From Mariprofundus aestuarium (GTDB taxonomy: Bacteria > Pseudomonadota > Zetaproteobacteria > Mariprofundales > Mariprofundaceae): DNA of 64,000 nt. The position numbers and the translations under genes were made by a program. The notes beneath the pieces were generated by a model. It searched no databases. It worked only from the letters and a program-made list of their open reading frames with translations, and was not told where the DNA came from. The stretch is from NCBI RefSeq assembly GCF_002795805.1, contig NZ_CP018799.1, positions 62,001-126,000 on the forward strand, written 5' to 3'. The first letter of the stretch is position 1. Every line of letters starts with the position of its first letter. Of the stretch, positions 38,261 through 46,591 are shown one piece after another.

Positions 38261-38710
38261 ATGCATTTTAATGAAGAAGATATAAACCGAATTATCACCG
38301 ATATCTGGACGACCATATTGGACCTGGAAATTGAATATGTTCATGATGGCGTTACCCTTCCGAAGGGGGAGCGGTCAATGGTCGGCTGCATTCAGATTGC
38401 AGGCGAATGGCAGGGAGCGGTTACCCTGTTCTGCCCTGATTCGCTGGTACGCAAGGCTACAGCCTCAATGTTTGGCATGACCGAGGATGAAGTGTCGGAA
38501 GATGAAATGCAGGATGCACTGGGCGAACTCACCAATATGACAGCAGGCAACATCAATACCCTGTTGCCGCAGGGGTGCTGTATCTCCTTGCCCTCTGTCG
38601 CCGAAGGAATTGATTACAAGATCACGATTCCAGGTGGAAAAGTTACCTGCGAACTCGGCTTTTTATGTGAGGGCGAGCCGATGATAGCGGCAGTTGTGGC
38701 ACGAGGTTAA
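38261..38710 (+). CDS. cheX: CheX-like CheY-P phosphatase
   Basis: A 149-residue protein of the CheC/CheX class. The phosphatase motif E-x-x-N is present in LGELTNMTAGNINTLL, and the C-terminal half (IPGGKVTCELGFLCEGEPMIAAVVA) matches the alpha/beta core. No cheZ is visible in the window, so this is the likely sink for phosphorylated CheY. I chose ATG 38261 with GGAGAGG upstream. The frame to 38228 would overlap cheR and has no better site. Confidence 0.82.
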   Translation: MHFNEEDINRIITDIWTTILDLEIEYVHDGVTLPKGERSMVGCIQIAGEWQGAVTLFCPDSLVRKATASMFGMTEDEVSEDEMQDALGELTNMTAGNINTLLPQGCCISLPSVAEGIDYKITIPGGKVTCELGFLCEGEPMIAAVVARG

Positions 38711-38764
38711 GTAGTCCGGGAAGAGGATTACATCAATAAATAAAAGAGACAGATGGAGAGTGAT

Positions 38765-39130
38765 ATGAAAATTCTGGTAGTAGATGACAGTAAAGCTATG
38801 CGCATGATTGTGTTGCGCACCCTGCGTCAGGCCGGGTATGGGGATCATGAGACCAAAGAGGCGGCCGATGGCCAGCTGGGCCTGGATGTTGTCCATGAAT
38901 GGGCACCGGACGTAATTATTTCAGACTGGAACATGCCGAATATGAACGGATTGGAATTTTTGCAGGCGCTGAAGGCAGAAGGCTTTTCCGGCCTGTTTGG
39001 CTTTGTGACTACGGAAGGTTCTCCAAAAATGAAAGAGACCGCCATGGAGGAAGGAGCTAACTTCCTGATTACCAAGCCGTTTACTGCCCAGTCATTCCAG
39101 ACAGAATTAGGCCCGACCCTGAATGGCTGA
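38765..39130 (+). CDS. cheY: Second CheY-type response regulator
   Basis: A 121-residue receiver beginning MKILVVDDSKAMRMIVLRTLRQAGYG, with Asp in IISDWNMPNMNGLEF, Thr in GFVTTEGSPKM and Lys in LITKPFTAQSF. It is clearly a paralogue of the receiver at 35962, with a distinctive E-S-P stretch after the switch Thr. GGAG lies seven bases before ATG 38765. Two CheY proteins beside one CheX are common where one acts on the motor and the other as a phosphate sink or output to other systems. Confidence 0.9.
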   Translation: MKILVVDDSKAMRMIVLRTLRQAGYGDHETKEAADGQLGLDVVHEWAPDVIISDWNMPNMNGLEFLQALKAEGFSGLFGFVTTEGSPKMKETAMEEGANFLITKPFTAQSFQTELGPTLNG

Positions 39131-39512
39131 TCCTGATAACAAGCGCGACTTTTCTCGTGTGGAGACCCATATCGATGCTGAGGTTGATTGTGGGGATAAG
39201 ATTGTTTGCGGTCGGCTTGCAGATGTAAGCATGCGTGGTGTGCGGCTATTCTGTAATGAAATGCTGCCGCTACAGGCTGAATGCACGGTGAAATGTTTTC
39301 TTGGCGAAACCAGGGAGAGTCCGGCATGCATCAAGGCCAAAGGGAAGATTGTACGCTCGACTGAGGAGGGCATCAGTGTCGAGATTTCGGAGATTGATCT
39401 GGAAAGCTTTGAGCATCTGCGCAATCTGGTGCTCTTGAATGCCAGCAATGAATCTCAGGTCGAGGGTGAGCTAAAATCTCATTTGGGCCTGAAAAAACCT
39501 TCGGCGATATAA
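39123..39512 (+). CDS. PilZ domain c-di-GMP receptor
   Basis: A 129-residue single PilZ domain. The c-di-GMP-binding motifs are RxxxR in KRDFSRVE and D-x-S-x-x-G in ADVSMRGVRLFC. It overlaps the preceding cheY by eight bases, so it is made with the chemotaxis proteins and may couple c-di-GMP to motor or chemotaxis output. The likely c-di-GMP enzymes in this window are at 6766 and 53744. Confidence 0.9.
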   Translation: MADPDNKRDFSRVETHIDAEVDCGDKIVCGRLADVSMRGVRLFCNEMLPLQAECTVKCFLGETRESPACIKAKGKIVRSTEEGISVEISEIDLESFEHLRNLVLLNASNESQVEGELKSHLGLKKPSAI

Positions 39513-39537
39513 CTCCACTTAGCTCAGGCTATGAATG

Positions 39538-39587
39538 ACCGCATGCAGGCTCGGAAGAGTAGAGTACTCTTTCAGTCTGCATGCGGT
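39538..39587 (+). terminator. Nested hairpin at the end of the chemotaxis operon
   Basis: ACCGCATGCAG (39538-39548) pairs perfectly with CTGCATGCGGT (39577-39587). Inside, AAGAGTA pairs with TACTCTT around GAG. There is no T tract after it. It may be a strong stability or Rho-associated element at the 3' end of the che transcript, so terminator is a provisional label. Confidence 0.5.
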
Positions 39588-39762
39588 AGCCATGCAAAGT
39601 TAACGCTCTTCAGGCGTGGTGATGAGGCCGGCCTTCATAGAGAGCCTTTATGCTCATGGCCACCAGTGCCCCCCCCTTTTGCATTATTCTAATAGAGGCG
39701 ATACCTCTATCGGTCCAACCCCCTTCTCGCTGACCCTCTCTTATGCAGAACCGATGAAACAA

Positions 39763-39778
39763 TGGCATTATATTTGCT
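39763..39778 (+). promoter_or_regulatory. Sigma-54 type promoter for the pentapeptide-repeat gene
   Basis: TGGCATTATATTTGCT has the GG and GC dinucleotides 10 bases apart and matches TGGCACG-N4-TTGCW at all but two fixed positions. The start of transcription would be near 39790, about 30 bases before the ATG. The rest of the 39513-39819 gap holds the nested hairpin, an 8-C run near 39670 and a small inverted repeat (ATAGAGG/CCTCTAT near 39692). Confidence 0.6.
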
Positions 39779-39819
39779 CAACCTTATTCACTATACTCAG
39801 AATGAAATAAGGTTGGATC

Positions 39820-40164
39820 ATGGAAGAAAACACTCATAACCCATTAAAAAAGAAAATATGCGGGCTGTTGCAGGATGACAGGGTCGAAGAGGTCAACGCC
39901 ATTCTGGCAGGTATAGATGGTTTTTCTCTGGCGGCTGCAAACCTGCGTTCTGCCAATTTGCAGGGGATGCACGTGGGTGGGATAGATTTTTCAAATGCAT
40001 ACCTTCGCTCTGCCAACCTGAAAGGACTGGATATGCGCTCCTGCAGGCTCGAAGGCGCCAGCCTGCATGGGGCGAAGATAGCAGGCACATACTTTCCAGA
40101 TGAGTTGATGCCGGAAGAGATTCTTCTTTCGGTAACGCGCGGCACACGCTTGCGCTACAGATGA
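39820..40164 (+). CDS. Pentapeptide-repeat protein
   Basis: A 114-residue protein whose middle is built of A(N/D)L(R/Q)x repeats: AAANLRSANLQG, IDFSNAYLRSANLKGLDMRS and CRLEGASLHGAKIAG, giving about two turns of a right-handed beta helix. The N-terminus is charged and lacks a signal peptide. Such proteins act as structural spacers or protein-binding modules. A sigma-54-like promoter and position beside flagellar genes suggest a motility role, but I cannot name it. Confidence 0.8.
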   Translation: MEENTHNPLKKKICGLLQDDRVEEVNAILAGIDGFSLAAANLRSANLQGMHVGGIDFSNAYLRSANLKGLDMRSCRLEGASLHGAKIAGTYFPDELMPEEILLSVTRGTRLRYR

Positions 40165-40194
40165 TATAAACCCACACAAAATAACCGCATGCTA

Positions 40195-40212
40195 CCCCCC
40201 CCCCCCCCCCCC
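40195..40212 (+). repeat. Run of 18 C residues
   Basis: An uninterrupted 18-base poly-C tract between the pentapeptide-repeat gene and the SPOR gene, 86 bases upstream of the latter's ATG. Such tracts change length readily. Here it lies outside any recognised gene and could alter promoter spacing, or be mis-sized in the assembly. Confidence 0.9.
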
Positions 40213-40298
40213 TTTCTCTGTAAAAGTCGAGAGATGCCAGACAGGGCTGTGAGATCATTGGATTGCTGTAGTGAAGGAATAAAAAGCTTGGAGGATTT

Positions 40299-41324
40299 AT
40301 GTCAGACAGTGGAAAAGAGAATCACACCTTTGATGAGGATGCGCTGAAACAGGCTCTGAGTGAACAGCTCTATGATGAGAGCGAAGCCGCAACTGACCCC
40401 CTGAAGTCGATGGAAGAAAATGATGATTTTATCGATCAGGATTCAGAACATATGGAGCAAACAGAGTGGGTCGATGAAGCTTCCACAGAAGATGTTCGTG
40501 CCAAAGAGACAAGAATTATTCCAAAAAAAGAGGACGATTTGAATTTCGCAACAAAACCCCTTCCAGATTCTTCTAGCAATAGTAATAAAACAGGCAGTAA
40601 GGGGATTTCCCGGATTGTCATGGCTGTAATAGCCCTTGCTGCAGCGGGTTTCAGTGTATCAAGCTGGATGGCAAACCAGAAAATAGCCGCCTTGCAGCTG
40701 CAGGTCGAAAGTATTGAAGCGAGAATGAACAGTGGTCTGGGTGTAGATGCAGGTCAGGGGGATCAAGCGCAGTATACTGCGGATTCAGGGCCGGACAATG
40801 GAGCCATCCTCATGCAGTTGGCGACGCAGATCATGGAAAACAGAGAGGCGATTAAAGCGCTAGAACCGCCTGTTAAGAACAGCGCTGTTCAAAGCACTAC
40901 AGATGCGCCAATGGGTGCAAGCAGCTCTGAAGGTTCGACTGCCAGTTTGCCAGCACCTGAAGAAGAGAAAGCCAGAACAGCGGATAAAGAGGTGAAGAAG
41001 GTCGCTGAACCACTGAAGAAGGCAGCTGCTGTAAAGTCGGCAAAGCCTATACCTGAAGCTGCCAAATCGGCCGCGCGTGAAAAGGGAGAAGGATGGAGTG
41101 TTGTCTTAATGTCATTGAAGAGTGAAGAGATGGCTGATCGAGAGTTGGCAGCCTTACTTAAAAGCGGGCATAAGGCTGAAAAGCATATGGTGAAGGTGCG
41201 TGGCGAAACCTACTATCAACTGCGGATGGGCTGGTTTGCGCAGAAAGATGATGCTCATGCGTATATTAAAAATGTCATCACTGGTATGGGGTACAAGGAT
41301 GTCTGGATCAGTCACACGCAGTGA
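40299..41324 (+). CDS. Bitopic membrane protein with C-terminal SPOR domain
   Basis: A 341-residue protein. It has an acidic cytoplasmic N-terminus (about 1-100), one membrane helix (about 105-125, ISRIVMAVIALAAAGFSVS), a short coiled coil (IAALQLQVESIEARM), an Ala/Lys/Glu-rich linker and a SPOR domain (about 262-340, GWSVVLMSLKSEEMADRELAALLKSG). SPOR domains bind denuded glycan at division sites. The layout resembles FtsN- or DamX-like proteins, but it lies among flagellar genes and may serve motor placement. GGAGG precedes the start. Confidence 0.85.
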   Translation: MSDSGKENHTFDEDALKQALSEQLYDESEAATDPLKSMEENDDFIDQDSEHMEQTEWVDEASTEDVRAKETRIIPKKEDDLNFATKPLPDSSSNSNKTGSKGISRIVMAVIALAAAGFSVSSWMANQKIAALQLQVESIEARMNSGLGVDAGQGDQAQYTADSGPDNGAILMQLATQIMENREAIKALEPPVKNSAVQSTTDAPMGASSSEGSTASLPAPEEEKARTADKEVKKVAEPLKKAAAVKSAKPIPEAAKSAAREKGEGWSVVLMSLKSEEMADRELAALLKSGHKAEKHMVKVRGETYYQLRMGWFAQKDDAHAYIKNVITGMGYKDVWISHTQ

Positions 41325-41383
41325 CCTCAGGTTGCCGTTAAATCAGACCAGTCAAAGCAACAGGGAAAGTTGCCATGTTGCTT

Positions 41384-41399
41384 TGGCCTGATAATTGCG
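41384..41399 (+). promoter_or_regulatory. Possible sigma-54 promoter before the small flagellar-cluster gene
   Basis: TGGCCTGATAATTGCG has the GG and GC dinucleotides 10 bases apart, with TGGC and TTGC intact and mismatches elsewhere. It lies about 100 bases before the ATG at 41498. Confidence 0.45.
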
Positions 41400-41497
41400 T
41401 GCAGTGAATCTTATGTATGTACCAAAACAGTGGTTGCCTGAAGTCGCACTGCTACATTTTCCGAGAAAAGGAACTCAGGATTCCAGAAGGAGTTGTC

Positions 41498-41872
41498 ATG
41501 AAAATTCACAGCACTAACCCGACCAGGGTCAATGCCACTAAGGTGAAAAAGTCAGAGGTGAAAGGCGGCAGCTTCCAGGAGCTATTGCATACCAGGCTTG
41601 ATGGAATCCAGCCCAAGCAAGAGAACCATCATCCTGGCGAAGGGTCTAAAAATAGCAGTAGCACACTGGATATCATTGAAGATGCAACCCTTATGCTTGA
41701 CCAGGCCCTGGAGCAGATTGAGAAGAATGGAGAGCCGTCTGAGGAAGTTACGCATTCGCTAAGTCTTCTTCGCGATCGCTTGAAGCATGGCGCTCCCGAC
41801 TCTGAAAGCTTGAGGGCTGCTGATGCCATTATCGCCGTTGAAACCAGCCGACTGCAATCCTGGAAGCTCTAA
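41498..41872 (+). CDS. Small helical protein next to fliK, function unknown
   Basis: A 124-residue basic protein starting MKIHSTNPTRVNATKVKKSE with AAGGAG before the ATG. A disordered, charged N-terminal third is followed by helices: LDIIEDATLMLDQALEQIEKNG and HSLSLLRDRLKHGAPDSESLRAADAIIAVETSRLQS. The architecture is like YaaR/DUF327 or the flagellar assembly factor FliX, but I cannot claim homology. Position before fliK-flgD-flgE and a possible sigma-54 promoter suggest a role in flagellar assembly. The longer frame starting at 41417 lacks a ribosome site. Confidence 0.65.
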   Translation: MKIHSTNPTRVNATKVKKSEVKGGSFQELLHTRLDGIQPKQENHHPGEGSKNSSSTLDIIEDATLMLDQALEQIEKNGEPSEEVTHSLSLLRDRLKHGAPDSESLRAADAIIAVETSRLQSWKL

Positions 41873-42122
41873 CCAGAACGCCCCTCTCTTCTAACAGTTA
41901 TAAAGTCTGAAAAAAGCTCTTCCCAGTAGGCAGCTGTATGCAGCCAGAAGAGCCCCCAGTACACCTTCCATACATCGTTAACCAATAATCAAGAAGCAGG
42001 ACTATGCAAGCAAAAGCGTGCACGAGAGCTGCGGCTTATGCTTATTGTTTGATGTCAGTCATACCAACGGCAGAAAGTGTACAGATACGCCAAGAGAAGG
42101 AAAAAGTTGCCGTATAGAGGCA

Positions 42123-42149
42123 TATATTGCCTGCAAGAATTGCCGATAG
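42123..42149 (+). promoter_or_regulatory. Possible sigma-28 promoter before fliK
   Basis: TATA, 15 bases, then GCCGATAG. The -10 part is good and the -35 part differs from TAAA at one base. It would give a leader of about 55 bases for fliK. Confidence 0.45.
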
Positions 42150-42185
42150 TTTTCATAAGTGCTTGTTTTATAATGATAAACCAAA

Positions 42186-42201
42186 TGGCACAGCGCATGC
42201 T
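42186..42201 (+). promoter_or_regulatory. Sigma-54 type promoter at the fliK start
   Basis: TGGCACAGCGCATGCT matches the RpoN consensus at all but two fixed positions, with 10 bases between GG and GC. The predicted start of transcription (about 42212) is next to the fliK ATG at 42213, so the message would have almost no leader. Confidence 0.55.
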
Positions 42202-42212
42202 CATAAGTTGGC

Positions 42213-44426
42213 ATGGATCAGAAAATCACTTCGAGCGCCTCGTCGCAAACAGCTTCAGCAGCACTTCAGGTTGCCAATAGTCATGGCAAGTCTTCCGAGA
42301 AGGGTTTCTTTGCCAAGCTGGTTGCCATCATTGAAGGCAAAGTAAATGCGGACAGCGCAGCTGGTTCCGAGAAGCTCTCCAAGCAGGCAGCTAAAACCTC
42401 GTCAACCAGCCCTGAGGCGTCTGCAGAGAAACCGGTAGCTGAGAAGCTTAAACCGGGCCATAAAGAGTCCTCAGACATTGTAATAAAAGAAGCCGATATT
42501 GATCTTCAAAGCAGCAGCCAGCCTAAAGCTGCGACCACAGAAAAAGCAGACGTGAATCAGCAGGCAAAGAGCAGCATCACTGCTAAGCCGACAGCAATTT
42601 CAACAGCGCCGGCTGCAGATGTGGCAAAAGCTGCGACCACAGAAAAAGCAGATGTGAATCAGCAGGCAAAGAGCAACATCACTGCTAAAGCGGCAGCAAC
42701 TTCAGCAGCACTGGCTGCAGATGTGGCAAAAGCTGCGACCACAGAAAAAGCAGACGTGAATCAGCAGGCAAAGAGCAGCATCACTGCTAAGCCGACAGCA
42801 ATTTCAACAGCGCCGGCTGCAGATGTGGCAAAAGCTGCGACCACAGAAAAAGCAGATGTGAATCAGCAGGCAAAGAGCAACATCACTGCTAAAGCGGCAG
42901 CAACTTCAGCAGCACTGGCTGCAGATGTGGCAAAAGCTGCGACCACAGAAAAAGCAGATGTGAATCAGCAGGCAAAGAGCAACATCACTGCTAAAGCGGC
43001 AGCAACTTCAGCAGCACCGGCTGCAGATGTGGCAAAAGCTGCGACCACAGAAAAAGCAGATGTGAATCAGCAGGCAAAGAGCAACACCACTGCTAAAGCG
43101 GCAGCAACTTCAGCAGCACTGGCTGCAGATGTGGCAAAAGCTGCGACCACAGAAAAAGCAGATGTGAATCAGCAGGCAAAGAGCAACATCACTGCTAAAG
43201 CGGCAGCAACTTCAGCAGCACCGGCTGCAGATGTGGCAAAAGCTGCGACCACAGAAAAAGCAGATGTGAATCAGCAGGCAAAGAGCAACACCACTGCTAA
43301 AGCGGCAGCAACTTCAGCAGCACCGGCTGCAGATGTGGCAAAAGAGGCCACTACAGCCAAAGTGGAAGTGAACCCGCCTGCAAGGCTTGCTGTTAATAGC
43401 GAGGCTGCAGTTGCTTCTTCAACACATATCGAAGAAAAAGAAGCCGTTGCCTCCAGCATCAAGGTGGAAACCAGTCGGCCTGCCAAGAGCAGGAGTGAGG
43501 CAGCACATGTCGCAGCAGTGCCTGATGCAGACAAGCAGGAAAGCTCAGTAAAAATTGTAAATCCCGGCGCTGCAACAAAAATCGAGCAGCATGCCAATGA
43601 GCAACGGGTTGCGAACAACAAAGTGGCAACGCAACAGGCTACAGCGAACAGCATTCAGCCGGAAAAATCTGTGTCCGCTCAAGCAGAAGCAGTAGCTCTA
43701 GCAAGCCTGCCTGAGCAACAACGCATCTCTACAAATAACTTTGTGAAGAGTCGCAAAGTCAACCTGGAGCATGCCTCCAGAGCAAAAGGATCACCTGTGC
43801 AGGCTAATGCCGGCCAAAACAGACAGCCTTCCATGCCCCCATCCGCATCCTTCACCAACAGCGTGAAAGATATGATGGGTCAGACTGACTCCTTTTCTAG
43901 GCCTGCCCAGCACTCATTTGACCCTGCAAGCGGGCAGATGCTCCAGATTGGCGGTCAGGATGCCACATCCACACTCATGCGATCTGTTTATCAGCCAAGT
44001 CAATCGATGTTGAGTTCCGGGCCATGGTCAGTTGCAGCAGCGATGCAGCAGGTTGGTCAAGCGGCAGGTCAGGGGAAATTCCAGATGGAACTCACATTAA
44101 CCCCCAAGCACCTCGGAAAGGTTCAGGTCTTTCTGGAGAGTGACGTGAACAAGCAGATTCAGGTCCACTTCGTTATTGATCAGTCCACATCCAGACAGTC
44201 CATAGAACAGCATCTGCCTACGTTGCGTCAGGCATTGGCAGACCAGGGACTGAATATGGACAGCTTCTCGATGGAATCTTCCGAGCAGCATAAAGATAAC
44301 CAGCAGAGTGAACAAAACCGGGGGCCATCAGTTCCGGGAACCCTTTCAACAGGTCAGTCCGGCAGCAGTGATAACCGGCCCGAATCACCGGCAAGCGCAA
44401 GCAGTCGGCTGAGCATTCGGATTTAG
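42213..44426 (+). CDS. fliK: Flagellar hook-length control protein FliK with long internal repeats
   Basis: A 737-residue secreted ruler that sets hook length and switches the export gate. The C-terminal domain (about 610-690) is diagnostic: QMELTLTPKHLGKVQVFLESD and IEQHLPTLRQALADQGLNMDSF. The central part (residues 105-376) consists of eight 34-residue repeats rich in Ala, Lys and Thr, an expected disordered ruler region but unusually regular. ATG 42213 has no ribosome site. No other in-frame ATG or GTG lies nearby, so the start is uncertain or leaderless. FlgD and FlgE, its functional partners, follow directly. Confidence 0.9.
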   Translation: MDQKITSSASSQTASAALQVANSHGKSSEKGFFAKLVAIIEGKVNADSAAGSEKLSKQAAKTSSTSPEASAEKPVAEKLKPGHKESSDIVIKEADIDLQSSSQPKAATTEKADVNQQAKSSITAKPTAISTAPAADVAKAATTEKADVNQQAKSNITAKAAATSAALAADVAKAATTEKADVNQQAKSSITAKPTAISTAPAADVAKAATTEKADVNQQAKSNITAKAAATSAALAADVAKAATTEKADVNQQAKSNITAKAAATSAAPAADVAKAATTEKADVNQQAKSNTTAKAAATSAALAADVAKAATTEKADVNQQAKSNITAKAAATSAAPAADVAKAATTEKADVNQQAKSNTTAKAAATSAAPAADVAKEATTAKVEVNPPARLAVNSEAAVASSTHIEEKEAVASSIKVETSRPAKSRSEAAHVAAVPDADKQESSVKIVNPGAATKIEQHANEQRVANNKVATQQATANSIQPEKSVSAQAEAVALASLPEQQRISTNNFVKSRKVNLEHASRAKGSPVQANAGQNRQPSMPPSASFTNSVKDMMGQTDSFSRPAQHSFDPASGQMLQIGGQDATSTLMRSVYQPSQSMLSSGPWSVAAAMQQVGQAAGQGKFQMELTLTPKHLGKVQVFLESDVNKQIQVHFVIDQSTSRQSIEQHLPTLRQALADQGLNMDSFSMESSEQHKDNQQSEQNRGPSVPGTLSTGQSGSSDNRPESPASASSRLSIRI
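42525..43340 (+). repeat. Eight tandem 102-bp repeats inside fliK
   Basis: Eight in-frame units of 34 codons, each starting KAATTEKADVNQQAKS and ending ADVA, plus a degenerate ninth start (KEATTAKVEVN). Units come in alternating pairs. Units 1 and 3 share ITAKPTAIST, units 2 and 4 are alike, and units 5-8 alternate SNITAK and SNTTAK. That implies later duplication of a 204-bp double unit. The units are nearly identical in DNA, so copy number is probably variable. Confidence 0.95.
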
Positions 44427-44444
44427 GATAGTAAGGAGAGTATG

Positions 44445-45101
44445 ATGCAGGTAGGCGCAGTACAAAGCAGTCAGGCAGCACCAGAAAAATCGTCAAGGAA
44501 TGATTTGGGGCAAAAAGATATATTCCTAAAAATCCTTGTCGCCCAGATGCAGAATCAAGATCCGTTGAAGCCACAGGATGCGGCGCAGCAGTCTACTCAG
44601 TTGGCGCAGTTCAACATGGTTGAGCAGCAGATTAGTACCAACGAGCTGCTAACATCCATGCTCGCCAATTCACAGTCAGGCAACTCGGAGATGGCAACCG
44701 CCTCTTCCTATCTGGGGCATCAGGTCTTAGCTGACTCGAGCTCATTTACATTTGATGGTGCCACACCAGTTCAGTTCACTGCTGATCTGCAAGGCGCCGC
44801 ATCCGCAGCTGACGTACAGATTGTCGACAGCTTCGGCAAAACAGTGCGTACCATAAACAGCGGTTCATTGCCGACTGGAATCAATAACCTGAGCTGGGAT
44901 GGCAAGACAGATGCCGGCACCGTCGCCAGAGCAGATAATTACATCATCAAAATCGCAGCGACGGACAATACAGGTCAGCCCGTTTCTGCACCCACCAGCA
45001 TTAACGGACTCGTTACAGCAGTTCGTCTTACACAAGAGGGTGTGAATGTCATGATCGGCAACACCCCTGTCAGCATGGCCAGTATCAAAGAAATTAAATA
45101 A
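44445..45101 (+). CDS. flgD: Flagellar hook assembly protein FlgD
   Basis: Hook-cap or scaffolding protein required to assemble FlgE, 218 residues. The conserved N-terminal motif FLKILVAQMQNQDPLKPQD is clear, followed by QLAQFNMVEQQ and the C-terminal Ig/tudor-like region (NNLSWDGKTDAGTVARADNY). I prefer ATG 44445, six bases after AAGGAG; ATG 44442 is three bases too close. It follows fliK by 18 bases and precedes flgE. Confidence 0.95.
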   Translation: MQVGAVQSSQAAPEKSSRNDLGQKDIFLKILVAQMQNQDPLKPQDAAQQSTQLAQFNMVEQQISTNELLTSMLANSQSGNSEMATASSYLGHQVLADSSSFTFDGATPVQFTADLQGAASAADVQIVDSFGKTVRTINSGSLPTGINNLSWDGKTDAGTVARADNYIIKIAATDNTGQPVSAPTSINGLVTAVRLTQEGVNVMIGNTPVSMASIKEIK

Positions 45102-45136
45102 ATAAACTTAAAAATAAATAATACAGGAGAAATAAC

Positions 45137-46525
45137 ATGGGTATTTATAATGCACTTTTCACAGGAGCAAGCGGACTTACAGCATTTGGCGAAGGCGTCC
45201 GTGTTATCGGCGATAATATTGCTAATGTGAACACACTCGGCTTTAAGTCACAGAACGTAAACTTTGCCGATGTACTTGGACAAACAGTAAACGTATCGCG
45301 CTCCAACATCGCTAACCAGGTTGGTAACGGTGTGCGCATCGGCGCCATTACTCGGGACCAGGCACAGGGCAGCGTGCAGAGCACGACCAATGCAACGGAC
45401 ATGGCCATCAATGGCTCAGGCATGTTTGTGCTCAAGGATCCGGCTAGTGGTCAGACACAGTATACCCGTGCCGGTGCATTCCTGATCGACTCCTCCATGA
45501 ACCTCATTAACGGTCAGGGTTTTCAGGTGCAAGGTTGGGCACTGGACTCTGCAGGTAACCCTCAGGGTAGCGTTCAAGGCATTACCGCTGCAAATGTCTC
45601 CGCGAATGCAAGCCCAACAACAAAAGTCGATGTGGGTGTCAATCTGAATGCCACGGCTCCTGTCATCACCCCTGGGGCATTTGACCCTACCATCCCATCA
45701 ACATATACATCCAAGGCCGATGTGGCCGTATATGATTCACTCGGCAGCCTTCACAATGTCAGCCTCTTTTTTGTGAAAACTGGTACCGAAGCTGTTACCG
45801 GTAATGCTGTCTGGGATTGGCATGCGACTGTCGATGGCGGTGATGTCACCGGAGGTACTGCGGGAGTTCCGTTTGAACTTGGCGGCGGAGCCGGTGCAAT
45901 TTCTACTATTACTGCCGGACCACCAGCTACCGCAGCTGCTGGTACCCAAGGGCTGGTATTTGATCCCGCGAATGGTGCGTTGGTCAATGAGTTCGCTCCC
46001 GCACTTACTGCTAACTGGAAATCGGCTTCAGCAGGTGCACTTGCCTTCAACTTCGGTAGTGCTGTAGGTACAGATGCCTCGGGCATTACCGGAACGGGTC
46101 TGGATGGTGCAATTCAACTGGCAGGTTCCGGAGCTACCCGCTTCATGAATGCCGACGGTTATGGCGCAGGCTTCCTTGACCACATGGAAACAGACAGTAC
46201 CGGCCGCATCAACGGTATCTTCACCAACGGACAGCGCCGCCCTCTCTTTCAGGTGGCTCTGGCAAAATTCCCCAACGAGGCTGTATTGAGCAAGCTGGGT
46301 AGCAATATGATGGGAGCAACCATCGCTTCGGGAACGCCTGTGCTGGAGAGGCCCGGCAATGGCGGCATGGGTAGTATTTCACCCTTCGCACTTGAGCAGT
46401 CTAATGTGGATCTGGGTAACGAGTTTGTGAAGCTCATCGTTATCCAGCGTGGCTATGAGGCAAACTCAAAAACCATCCTTACCACAGACCAGATGCTTAG
46501 CTCATTGATGACGCTGAAACGTTAA
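45137..46525 (+). CDS. flgE: Flagellar hook protein FlgE
   Basis: Major hook subunit, 462 residues. The N-terminal rod-type segment (GASGLTAFGEGVRVIGDNIANVNTLGFKSQ) and the matching C-terminal helix (VDLGNEFVKLIVIQRGYEANSKTILTTDQML) form the D0 coiled coil. The variable middle is Gly/Ala/Thr-rich. CAGGAG lies before the start. An intrinsic terminator follows the gene, so the fliK-flgD-flgE unit probably ends here. Confidence 0.96.
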   Translation: MGIYNALFTGASGLTAFGEGVRVIGDNIANVNTLGFKSQNVNFADVLGQTVNVSRSNIANQVGNGVRIGAITRDQAQGSVQSTTNATDMAINGSGMFVLKDPASGQTQYTRAGAFLIDSSMNLINGQGFQVQGWALDSAGNPQGSVQGITAANVSANASPTTKVDVGVNLNATAPVITPGAFDPTIPSTYTSKADVAVYDSLGSLHNVSLFFVKTGTEAVTGNAVWDWHATVDGGDVTGGTAGVPFELGGGAGAISTITAGPPATAAAGTQGLVFDPANGALVNEFAPALTANWKSASAGALAFNFGSAVGTDASGITGTGLDGAIQLAGSGATRFMNADGYGAGFLDHMETDSTGRINGIFTNGQRRPLFQVALAKFPNEAVLSKLGSNMMGATIASGTPVLERPGNGGMGSISPFALEQSNVDLGNEFVKLIVIQRGYEANSKTILTTDQMLSSLMTLKR

Positions 46526-46547
46526 CTGACGGCTAGCTGAATCATTG

Positions 46548-46579
46548 GCGGAGTGAGGCACAGGCCTCACTCCGCTTTT
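46548..46579 (+). terminator. Rho-independent terminator after flgE
   Basis: GCGGAGTGAGGC and GCCTCACTCCGC form a perfect 12-bp stem around the loop ACAG, followed by TTTT and then a further T-rich stretch. It separates the hook operon from the motor operon. Confidence 0.88.
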
Positions 46580-46591
46580 GCTATTTTAAGT

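Larger units (their letters stand above)
41873..42212 (+). other. Intergenic region before fliK
   Basis: About 340 bases without a gene I can support. It holds an imperfect hairpin with 7-bp outer arms (GCTCTTC at 41916 and GAAGAGC at 41947), a sigma-28-like element (42123) and a sigma-54-like element (42186). Short frames in the second half lack ribosome sites. Confidence 0.5.

Noticed and set aside
42525-43340. The regular repeats as a CRISPR-like array
   Set aside because: Units are 102 bp, in frame, adjacent without unique spacers, and encode part of FliK.
43271-43654. Minus-strand frame of 127 codons inside fliK
   Set aside because: It is the antisense of the repeat region and its hydrophobic Ala/Val-rich product is an artefact of the repeat codons.
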